Assembly (NCBI GenBank): GCA_002454845.1
Contig: DKJQ01000269.1
Location: forward strand, 1 to 19,330
DNA: 19,330 bases
DNA from: Ignavibacteria bacterium UBA6688
GTDB taxonomy: Bacteria; Bacteroidota; Ignavibacteria; UBA10030
Direction of reading: 5' to 3'
Positions 7,813-14,033 of this stretch are shown here, one piece after another. The first letter of the stretch is position 1. Every line of letters starts with the position of its first letter. The position numbers and the translations under genes were made by a program. The notes under the pieces were generated by a model that did no database searches, was not told where the DNA came from, and worked only from the letters and a program-made list of their open reading frames with translations.

Positions 7813-8817
7813 ATGCCACCAAACCGTTATCCAATCCTGACCGACTCTTTCGGACGGGTACACGACTACCTGCGTATATCCATTACGGAGCGGTGCAACC
7901 TCCGGTGCCGATATTGCATGCCGGCCGAGGGGATCCCGTTGACGCCGAAGGACCACCTGCTTTCCTTTGAAGAAATTGAACGACTCGCCGCGGTGTTTGT
8001 GGATCTCGGGGTTCGAAAGATCCGGCTGACAGGCGGGGAGCCCTTGGTTCGGACGGGGGTTGAGGAGGTGTGCCGGCGTCTGTCCGGAATTGCAGGATTG
8101 AAAACCCTCGCTCTCTCCACAAACGGTGTTCTCCTGCGGCAGAAAGCGCGAGAGCTTCGCCATGCAGGGGTCACTCAGATCAATATCAGTCTTGATACAC
8201 TGGTCCCGGCGAAGTTCAAACGGATCACCTTGCGCGACAACCTGGACTCAGTCCTGGATGGGATTCGGGAAGTCTCCCATGGGGAGTTCGATTCCGTGAA
8301 ATTGAACTGCGTCATGATCCGCGGCTTCAATGACGACGAGATTTTCGATTTCGTGGATCTGGCGAACGCTTTGGCTGTGCACGTCCGGTTCATCGAGTTC
8401 ATGCCGTTTGCAGGCAACGGATGGTCCATGGAGAGCCTGATACCCTCCCAGGAAATTCGCCGGATTATTGAAACGCGCCACGATCTTCTTCCGCTCGGCA
8501 TTGTCGAGGCGGGGCGCGGTCCGGCGCAGGAGTTCCGCATTGGGGGAGGGAGGGGGACCGTCGGCTTTATTGCGACGATCAGTGAACCATGCTGTCATTC
8601 ATGCTCCCGGTTACGAATCACGGCAGATGGGAAATTCCGGACCTGCCTGTTTGCGCATGAGGAGTTGGATCTGCGGTCATCGCTTCGGCGCGGCGATGCC
8701 CTGGAGGCTCTGAAACTCGCCATCGGCGGGGCGGTTCGGGGAAAATGGGCCCAACGCCCGGACCCGGTGGACCTGCTCCATGCCACCGACCGGGCTATGG
8801 TAGCCATCGGGGGATAG
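7813..8817 (+). CDS. moaA: GTP 3',8-cyclase MoaA, molybdenum cofactor biosynthesis
   Basis: This 334-residue radical-SAM enzyme catalyses the first step of molybdenum cofactor synthesis, converting GTP to 3',8-cyclo-GTP. The N-terminal radical-SAM cluster motif CNLRCRYC is at Cys28, Cys32 and Cys35, followed by the GGEPLVR segment. The second cluster, which binds GTP, is the C-terminal C-x2-C-x13-C (CHSC then FRTC). The protein ends in the Gly-Gly tail that MoaA needs. ATG 7813 is preferred over an adjacent TTG at 7810. It begins 9 bases after actF, so it may be the last gene of the act transcript, though its ribosome-binding site is weak. The client molybdoenzyme is not in this window, since ActB1-type domains are not known to hold molybdenum. 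Confidence 0.96.
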   Translation: MPPNRYPILTDSFGRVHDYLRISITERCNLRCRYCMPAEGIPLTPKDHLLSFEEIERLAAVFVDLGVRKIRLTGGEPLVRTGVEEVCRRLSGIAGLKTLALSTNGVLLRQKARELRHAGVTQINISLDTLVPAKFKRITLRDNLDSVLDGIREVSHGEFDSVKLNCVMIRGFNDDEIFDFVDLANALAVHVRFIEFMPFAGNGWSMESLIPSQEIRRIIETRHDLLPLGIVEAGRGPAQEFRIGGGRGTVGFIATISEPCCHSCSRLRITADGKFRTCLFAHEELDLRSSLRRGDALEALKLAIGGAVRGKWAQRPDPVDLLHATDRAMVAIGG

Positions 8818-8862
8818 GTCGGATCCGCCATGCGACCTCAAGCGGGTGGCTCAAGAAAGTCC

Positions 8863-8898
8863 TTGCTTTCAAAGAGTGTCGGGAGTATACTCTGAAAG
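8863..8898 (+). promoter_or_regulatory. Promoter with overlapping interrupted inverted repeat ahead of the Rrf2 gene
   Basis: TTGCTT (8863-8868) and TATACT (8886-8891) are 17 bases apart and form a plausible sigma70-type promoter. An inverted repeat covers it: CTTTC (8866-8870) and AGAGT (8873-8877) pair with ACTCT (8889-8893) and GAAAG (8894-8898), apart from two extra A bases in the left arm. The repeat overlaps both -35 and -10, where a repressor such as the downstream Rrf2 protein could bind to control its own gene. Autoregulation is inference from position. Confidence 0.45.
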
Positions 8899-8926
8899 AA
8901 TTGCTCTGTCACTCGCGGATCAAGCC

Positions 8927-9388
8927 ATGTCCATCATCTTCAGTAAGTCGTGCGAATACGGCCTCCAGGCGGCGCTCTATCTCGCTCGTCAACCGAAAGA
9001 CTCCCCTGCTCATCTGCGGGAGATCGCGACCGACCTCAACATCCCCTATCACTTCCTCAACAAAGTGTTGCAGACGCTGACCCGCGACCGGATCGTTGTT
9101 TCTCGGAAGGGGGCGAACGGCGGGTTCGCGCTCGCGAGATCGCCAAAAGAAATCCGCCTGATGGACATCGTGCGTGCCGTGGATGGTCAGTCCTCTCTGG
9201 ACGGATGCGTACTCGGATTTCCCGCGTGTGGCGACGAGACCCCGTGTCCCGTCCACGGCCAATGGAAGAGTGCGAAGGGAGTCATCCTCGATATGCTCGA
9301 GAAGAAAACCCTCGCCGAGTTGGGAAAAGGCCTCGATGGCAAGCTGGAGTTCATTGCCCAGTCCATGATCGAAGCAGCGGAGAAGTAA
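8927..9388 (+). CDS. Rrf2-family transcriptional regulator, probable Fe-S sensor (NsrR/IscR-like)
   Basis: This 153-residue protein has an N-terminal winged helix-turn-helix of the Rrf2 family (CEYGLQAALYLARQ, then REIATDLNIPYHFLNKVLQ and the KGANGGFALAR wing). After it come three cysteines, Cys94, Cys101 and Cys107, with His110 close by, in C-x6-C-x5-C spacing. NsrR and IscR hold an Fe-S cluster with three comparable cysteines, so this protein probably binds a cluster sensitive to NO, oxygen or iron status. ATG 8927 is chosen because the conserved N-terminus begins there; its ribosome-binding site is weak. It sits between moaA and the ywiC-like/NO reductase genes, which fits an NsrR-like role. 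The spacing differs slightly from E. coli NsrR and IscR, so I leave the gene name open. Confidence 0.9.
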   Translation: MSIIFSKSCEYGLQAALYLARQPKDSPAHLREIATDLNIPYHFLNKVLQTLTRDRIVVSRKGANGGFALARSPKEIRLMDIVRAVDGQSSLDGCVLGFPACGDETPCPVHGQWKSAKGVILDMLEKKTLAELGKGLDGKLEFIAQSMIEAAEK

Positions 9389-9523
9389 GAACGTGATCGG
9401 TGACCCGCTCAGGAATTGGAGAACGAAGGGAGCCATCGGAGAACTTGTTCGCAATCGCAGCCCGCATTTTTCCCCCGCATGTACCCACCTTGGCGCCCCA
9501 ATTCAGAGAATTTTGTCTTTGAA

Positions 9524-9546
9524 AAGATAACGAAAAAGTGCATCTT
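9524..9546. promoter_or_regulatory. Candidate NsrR-like operator upstream of the ywiC-like/NO reductase genes
   Basis: This 23-base site begins AAGAT and ends TGCATCTT. NsrR operators in proteobacteria are 11-1-11 inverted repeats with half-site close to AAGATGCATTT. Read on the minus strand, the right half here is AAGATGCACTT, which matches ten of eleven. The left half keeps only AAGAT. It lies 105 bases before the ywiC-like start and 135 bases after the Rrf2 gene. Length, position and neighbours agree, but the left arm is weak and binding is inferred. Confidence 0.4.
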
Positions 9547-9651
9547 AGAGCCGGTTGGTTGTCGTTGTGCCGCCTGGGTTCACGGTCCTGGATTCCCCCG
9601 TTCGTTTGTCCGTAACCATCCAACTTCTTCCGTCTGGAATGAACGCCATCG

Positions 9652-10458
9652 ATGCCCTTTCCAAAACCGATCGTCACTCGTGAACATGGCTCGTGGGCGG
9701 TGTTCCTGATCCCCCTGGCGAGCGGAGCGGGTGTTGCCGGGGCTGGAACGCCAAACTTGGTGCTGCTGGTTCTTGCCTCTCTTGGCATATTTATGAGCTA
9801 TGTTCCGATACAGACGCTGATACGGGAGAAAACGGGAGCGATGCAGGGGCATGAGAAAATCAGCGCATCACGCCTCTGGGCAGGCATCTATGCCGGCTTC
9901 GGCCTCATCCCGGCAGTCCTGTTGCTGGTGCAGGGATTGTGGTCGCTTGTCGTGATCGGACTGCTGGCGGCCTTGTTCTTCGGCCTCCATTTCGTTCTCG
10001 TGCGCGCGTACCAGAAGACAGCGGCTGGCGATTTTGTCGCGATGCTTGGGCTCACGCTTACGGCTCCCGCCTCCTATTATGTTGGGACGGGAGCACTTGA
10101 TGCGCGTGCCGCGTTGTTGTGGCTCGCGCATGTTCTGTTCTTCGGCTCAAACATTGTGTATGTCCATATGAAGATCCGGGGAACCGGTGCAAGGAAGGAA
10201 AAATTCACGCCACGCGAGAAACTCTCCATCGGGGGTGCGAATCTGCTCTACCACGCATTCCTCGTTGCGATGGTGGTCCTGGTGATGCCAACGGTCCACC
10301 GTCCGGAGTTCGCCGGACTCGCTTTTCTCCCGATGATTGCCCATGCCGTGTATGGGACGCTCAACCTTGCAGAACGGGTGAGGTTCAAGCAGCTTGGACT
10401 GCTCTTGCTTGGTCACTCGGTCTTTTTTGGGTTGTTCATCTCGATCGCTCTGGCATAA
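9652..10458 (+). CDS. YwiC-like integral membrane protein
   Basis: This 268-residue protein is almost wholly hydrophobic, with about eight membrane segments. It begins with the YwiC-family signature REHGSWAVFLIPLASG. In Bacillus subtilis ywiC lies next to the nar and fnr genes, and relatives are commonly found near nitrate, nitrite or NO metabolism genes. The biochemical function is unknown to me; a distant likeness to UbiA-type prenyltransferase folds has been suggested for such proteins, but I see no clear DxxxD-type catalytic motifs. ATG 9652 gives the conserved N-terminus. The gene lies downstream of the NsrR-like site and 137 bases ahead of the NO reductase, so the two may form one regulated unit. 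Confidence 0.8.
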   Translation: MPFPKPIVTREHGSWAVFLIPLASGAGVAGAGTPNLVLLVLASLGIFMSYVPIQTLIREKTGAMQGHEKISASRLWAGIYAGFGLIPAVLLLVQGLWSLVVIGLLAALFFGLHFVLVRAYQKTAAGDFVAMLGLTLTAPASYYVGTGALDARAALLWLAHVLFFGSNIVYVHMKIRGTGARKEKFTPREKLSIGGANLLYHAFLVAMVVLVMPTVHRPEFAGLAFLPMIAHAVYGTLNLAERVRFKQLGLLLLGHSVFFGLFISIALA

Positions 10459-10492
10459 CCGCGGAGCGCGGAGGTAAGACATTCTGTTGGAA

Positions 10493-10509
10493 AATCAGCA
10501 TGCTTGATT
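10493..10509. promoter_or_regulatory. Short palindrome upstream of the NO reductase gene
   Basis: AATCA (10493-10497) and TGATT (10505-10509) flank a self-complementary GCATGC. It lies about 90 bases before the NO reductase start, in the 137-base gap after the ywiC-like gene. It does not match the FNR/DNR (TTGAT-N4-ATCAA) or NsrR patterns, and no convincing promoter accompanies it. It could be an operator or chance. Confidence 0.2.
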
Positions 10510-10595
10510 GACTGTGTTTCCCTCCACACCACATCCGCCACCACCACGACGGAGGAGGGATGACACCACATTTCAACATTTCAGGAGGGGTTCCC

Positions 10596-12824
10596 ATGAA
10601 AGGCTTATGGATCGGTTTTTGGGCCGTCATCATCATCTCATTCGCTGTGCTGGGATGGTCGGGGTTGCGTATCTACCAGGAGCGGCCGCCAATCCCATCC
10701 CGTGTCGTCACCCCCGAAGGTGCGGTGATCATCGACGAGGGGGTGGTTACGATGGGGCAAAATGTGTGGCAGGCAATGGGAGGAATGCAGCTTGGCTCCG
10801 TCTGGGGGCATGGGAGTTACGTCGCTCCCGACTGGACTGCCGATTACCTCCATCGCGAATGCGAATTCATTCTTGGTGAATGGTCGAAGCAGGACCACGG
10901 TCGCCCCTACGCTGAACTCGGCGGGGAACAGCAGGCGTCCCTTCAGGCAAGGCTCACATCACTTCTGCGGACGAATACGTACGATGCCTCCACAGGCGAG
11001 ATCACGCTCGATGGAATTCGCATGCGGGCGTTCGAGAATCTGTCGCACTACTATGCAATCCTCTTCACGGAAGGACACGTTGAATACGCGATTCCGAAGG
11101 GAACGCTGACAGACCCGGAAAAACTCCGCCAGTTGACCGCTTTTTTCTTCTGGACCTCGTGGGCTGCTTCCACCAATCGCCCGGATTCGGACATCACCTA
11201 CACGAGCAATTGGCCGCATGAGCCGCTCATCAGGAATGTTCCCACCGCGGATGCCATCGTCTGGACCGGTGTCAGCATCATTCTGTTGCTGGCCGGGGTT
11301 GGCGGGATGATCTGGTTCCACGCGATGCAGAAAAAGGAAGAACCGCTCGGGGCCTATCCGAAGCAGGATCCCTTCTTCGATCATGAATCGACCCCCTCAC
11401 AGAAGGCGGTGCTCAAGTATTTCTGGGTGGTCTCGGGGCTCTTCCTGGTGCAGATCCTCCTTGGCGTCATCACTGCCCATTACGGGGTGGAGGGGGACGG
11501 TTTCTACGGTGTCAGGATCGACAAATTCCTTCCCTACGTCATCACCCGGACCTGGCACACGCAATTAGGAATCTTTTGGATTGCCACGGCGTGGCTCGCC
11601 GCCGGACTTTACATCGCTCCGGCCGTAAGCGGCGTCGAGCTGAAGGGGCAACGGCTCGGTGTCAACGTTCTCTTTGTCGCCTTGCTGGTGATCGTCGTCG
11701 GGTCACTTGCCGGGGAGTGGTTGAGCGTGAACCACATGCTTCCGGGCGACTGGTGGTTCTATCTCGGCCATCAGGGGTACGAGTATGTCGACCTTGGCCG
11801 CTATTGGCAAATCGGCCTCGTAATCGGGTTGGTCCTGTGGGTCTTCCTCGTGGGTCGCAACGTGGTGATCGCCATCCGAAAAGGGGGGGATGAAAAGCCT
11901 CTCCTGACTCTCTTCCTGATAGCGTCGGTAGCGATCGGGGCGTTCTACATGGCCGGGCTCATGTGGGGGAAGGGGACGAATCTCGCGATCACGGAGTACT
12001 GGCGCTGGTGGGTGGTCCACCTCTGGGTGGAAGGTTTTTTCGAAGTGTTCGCTACGGTTGTGATCGCGTTCATGTTTGCCCGTCTCAATCTCATCCGCAT
12101 GAAGACGGCGAGCCAATCCGTTGTCCTTGCGTCCACGATCTTCCTTTCCGGCGGCATCATCGGCACGCTGCATCACCTGTATTTTTCCGGAACGCCGATG
12201 GTCGTGCTTGCGCTTGGATCGGTCTTTAGCGCACTGGAGGTCGTTCCTCTCGTCCTTGTGGGATCGGAGGCCTGGGAGAACATCCGGCTCTCGAAAATTG
12301 CCCCCTGGGTGGAGAAGTACCGTTGGCCTATCTACTTCTTTGTCGCTGTCGCATTTTGGAATCTCGTCGGCGCGGGATTGTTCGGGTTCATGATCAATCC
12401 CCCGATTGCCTTGTACTATATGCAGGGGTTGAACACCACGCCGGTGCACGCGCACGCCGCGTTGTTCGGCGTTTATGGAATGCTCGGGATTGGCCTCACG
12501 CTGTTTTGCATGCGCGTCCTTTGGGTGAGGAACGAGTGGGAGGAACGCTTGTTGAAGACTTCATTTTGGGGATTGAACATCGGTTTGATGGCGATGGTGG
12601 GCATCAGCCTTCTGCCGATCGGACTGCTCCAGACCTGGGCCTCCGTCGAACACGGCTACTGGTATGCACGGAGCGCGGAGTTCCTGTACTCGCCGATCAT
12701 GCAGACCATGAAATGGACGCGCGCCATCGGCGACACGGTCTTTGCTCTCGGCGCCGTGGCCTTTGTGCTTTTCGTTGCGGGACTCGTCACCGGCCATTCG
12801 CTGAAGGAGGGGAAGAAGTTGTAA
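10596..12824 (+). CDS. norZ: Quinol-dependent nitric oxide reductase, single subunit (qNOR/NorZ type)
   Basis: This 742-residue enzyme reduces two NO to N2O in the cytoplasmic membrane. It has an N-terminal helix, then a periplasmic domain holding the typical GQNVWQAMGGMQLGSVWGHG segment that replaces the NorC subunit. The catalytic NorB-type core of about 12 helices follows. Visible active-site residues are His475 with Glu479 and Glu483 (HLWVEGFFEVF), the His526-His527 pair (TLHHLYFSG) for the non-haem iron, and His618/His620 (TPVHAHAALFG) for the haems. The N-terminal domain has no CXXCH, which means quinol rather than cytochrome c is the donor. ATG 10596 is chosen for its clear ribosome-binding site (AGGAGGGG at 10583-10590). 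Upstream regulators of the Rrf2 type and the neighbouring NrfHA indicate NO detoxification or respiration during nitrite use. Confidence 0.96.
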   Translation: MKGLWIGFWAVIIISFAVLGWSGLRIYQERPPIPSRVVTPEGAVIIDEGVVTMGQNVWQAMGGMQLGSVWGHGSYVAPDWTADYLHRECEFILGEWSKQDHGRPYAELGGEQQASLQARLTSLLRTNTYDASTGEITLDGIRMRAFENLSHYYAILFTEGHVEYAIPKGTLTDPEKLRQLTAFFFWTSWAASTNRPDSDITYTSNWPHEPLIRNVPTADAIVWTGVSIILLLAGVGGMIWFHAMQKKEEPLGAYPKQDPFFDHESTPSQKAVLKYFWVVSGLFLVQILLGVITAHYGVEGDGFYGVRIDKFLPYVITRTWHTQLGIFWIATAWLAAGLYIAPAVSGVELKGQRLGVNVLFVALLVIVVGSLAGEWLSVNHMLPGDWWFYLGHQGYEYVDLGRYWQIGLVIGLVLWVFLVGRNVVIAIRKGGDEKPLLTLFLIASVAIGAFYMAGLMWGKGTNLAITEYWRWWVVHLWVEGFFEVFATVVIAFMFARLNLIRMKTASQSVVLASTIFLSGGIIGTLHHLYFSGTPMVVLALGSVFSALEVVPLVLVGSEAWENIRLSKIAPWVEKYRWPIYFFVAVAFWNLVGAGLFGFMINPPIALYYMQGLNTTPVHAHAALFGVYGMLGIGLTLFCMRVLWVRNEWEERLLKTSFWGLNIGLMAMVGISLLPIGLLQTWASVEHGYWYARSAEFLYSPIMQTMKWTRAIGDTVFALGAVAFVLFVAGLVTGHSLKEGKKL

Positions 12825-12999
12825 GCGGGTCGATTCCATGAGTGTTGAAAAAATGAGAATCTCAAAAAAGGGAAACATCCCCGCGGCACCCAACAATTCA
12901 CTGGTTCTTGTTCGAAGATTGGATTATTTTTGTCCGACCCCGTCGGGCATCATGTCTGCTGTGACGGGAAGAGGCTGTCCCCGTGGTGGAGGCTCATCG
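12825..12999. other. Intergenic stretch after the NO reductase, no gene recognised
   Basis: An open frame begins at 12838 and leads into the porin remnant, but its first 54 codons show no family resemblance and probably are not coding. The region contains a TGAGAATCTCA palindrome (12852-12862) and a CCGAC/GTCGG hairpin (12934-12946), neither followed by a T-run. No terminator for the NO reductase is evident. Confidence 0.5.
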
Positions 13000-13362
13000 T
13001 TCTTTGCAGATGGTAGAGGTACCCATGACCCGAACATTTGCCCTGGCTTCATGGATTACTTCGGGGTCATCCCATTAACCACACAGGATCGCGGGCTCCG
13101 GAACGCCTACATCCGGTTGGTATCCAGTCCCATCCCTGCCCCCACGCTTTCGCTCCGGGTCCATGATTTTGCCTTTGCGGAATCGCCGGGAGGGGAGTCA
13201 AGCGTGGGGCAGGAGATCGACGTTGTGTGGATGTGGCGCTAGAACAGACATGCGATGTTCGAAGCGGGGGTCTCGGGATTTCTTCCCGCTGAAATCATGC
13301 GGGCCCGCTTCGGGGGCCGCGATGTTGCCACGTGGGGGTACCTCAGCGCGTCGGTATCCTTC
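13000..13362 (+). pseudogene. Remnant of an alginate-export-type outer-membrane porin (C-terminal part)
   Basis: One reading frame encodes a recognisable C-terminal piece of the alginate-export-like beta-barrel porins. It has GFMDYFGVIPLTTQDRGLRN, then SLRVHDFAFAE, VGQEIDVVWMW, FEAGVSGFLPAEIMRARFGG and a terminal strand ATWGYLSASVSF ending in Phe. An amber TAG at 13240-13242 interrupts it after VVWMWR. After the final Phe the expected stop is absent (TCA at 13363-13365), so the frame runs on into nrfH. About 120 residues of a protein normally several hundred long remain. The N-terminal part, including any signal peptide, is missing. Such porins often sit beside nitrogen-oxide genes in Bacteroidota and relatives. 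Loss by deletion plus point mutation is inferred. Family assignment is by motif memory, not a search. Confidence 0.65.
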
Positions 13363-13396
13363 TCATGTCTTACCGTTCGCCTGCAGCAGAACAATC

Positions 13397-14017
13397 ATGA
13401 AAAAAAATCTTCAGATGCTCGGACGCCCGTTTCTCAAGCTCCTCGACCATATTGTTCCACCCGAGCAATGGAAACTCCCCGTTCTGCTCGTGGGGGGTAT
13501 CCTCTGCGGTCTGGGATTGGTCATCCTTCATACCTCCAATGCGACCTCGTATTTGTCCGATGAACCAACCGCTTGTATGAACTGCCACGTCATGGCCCCC
13601 CAGTATGCCACCTGGCAGCGGGGAAGTCATGGACGGGTGACGGTCTGCAATGATTGCCACGTTCCCCACAACAATGTTTTCCGCAAATTTGCGTTCAAGG
13701 CTAGCGATGGATTGCGGCATTCCTTCATGTTTACGTTCCGGCTTGAGCCGCAGGTTATTCATGTGAAGGAGGCGGGCATCACCGTGCTTCAGGAAAACTG
13801 CATCCGATGCCATGCCAATCTGATTAACCAGGGCTCTCTGGTGGAGGTAACGGCAGAGCGCGCGAGCCATGGCGCCGGTAAGTTATGCTGGGATTGTCAC
13901 CGAGAGACGCCACACGGGCGGGTCAACAGTCTTGCTTCCGTGCCGTATGCCCGCGTGCCCCGGCTGTCATCCGTCCTTCCTGCATGGATTGAAGCATTGA
14001 CATCAAGGTCCAAATAA
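13397..14017 (+). CDS. nrfH: NrfH, tetrahaem membrane quinol dehydrogenase for nitrite reduction
   Basis: This 206-residue NapC/NirT-family protein passes electrons from menaquinol to NrfA. One membrane helix lies at about residues 27-46. Four CXXCH motifs follow, at Cys60, Cys84, Cys135 and Cys164. The first is CMNCHVMAPQ, where Met66 corresponds to the unusual methionine ligand of NrfH haem 1. The length is somewhat greater than many NrfH proteins (about 160-180), mainly from an extended basic N-terminus and a C-terminal tail after the last haem. ATG 13397 is chosen because it starts a short basic leader before the helix; the frame extends upstream through the porin remnant without conserved sequence. 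nrfA follows after 16 bases. No clear promoter is visible just upstream, so transcription may come from the NO reductase side. Confidence 0.95.
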   Translation: MKKNLQMLGRPFLKLLDHIVPPEQWKLPVLLVGGILCGLGLVILHTSNATSYLSDEPTACMNCHVMAPQYATWQRGSHGRVTVCNDCHVPHNNVFRKFAFKASDGLRHSFMFTFRLEPQVIHVKEAGITVLQENCIRCHANLINQGSLVEVTAERASHGAGKLCWDCHRETPHGRVNSLASVPYARVPRLSSVLPAWIEALTSRSK

Positions 14018-14033
14018 TCAAAAAAGGGATTCT

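Noticed and set aside
9416..9709. 97-codon ORF between the Rrf2 and ywiC-like genes
   Set aside because: It overlaps the ywiC-like start and the NsrR-like site, has no ribosome-binding site and no family resemblance.
12842..12946. TGAGAATCTCA palindrome and CCGAC/GTCGG hairpin as a terminator after norZ
   Set aside because: Stems of five pairs with one- or three-base loops and no T-run after them on either strand in the right place.
12838..13242. Intact 134-residue gene in the norZ-nrfH gap
   Set aside because: Its first 54 codons look non-coding, while the rest matches the middle of a porin C-terminal region that continues past the stop; pseudogene is the better reading.
13260..13312. Nine-base inverted repeat CGAAGCGGG / CCCGCTTCG with an alternative pairing, resembling an attenuator before nrfH
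   Set aside because: It lies within the porin remnant and is made of its codons; GC-rich chance pairing is more likely, and no T-run or leader peptide is present.
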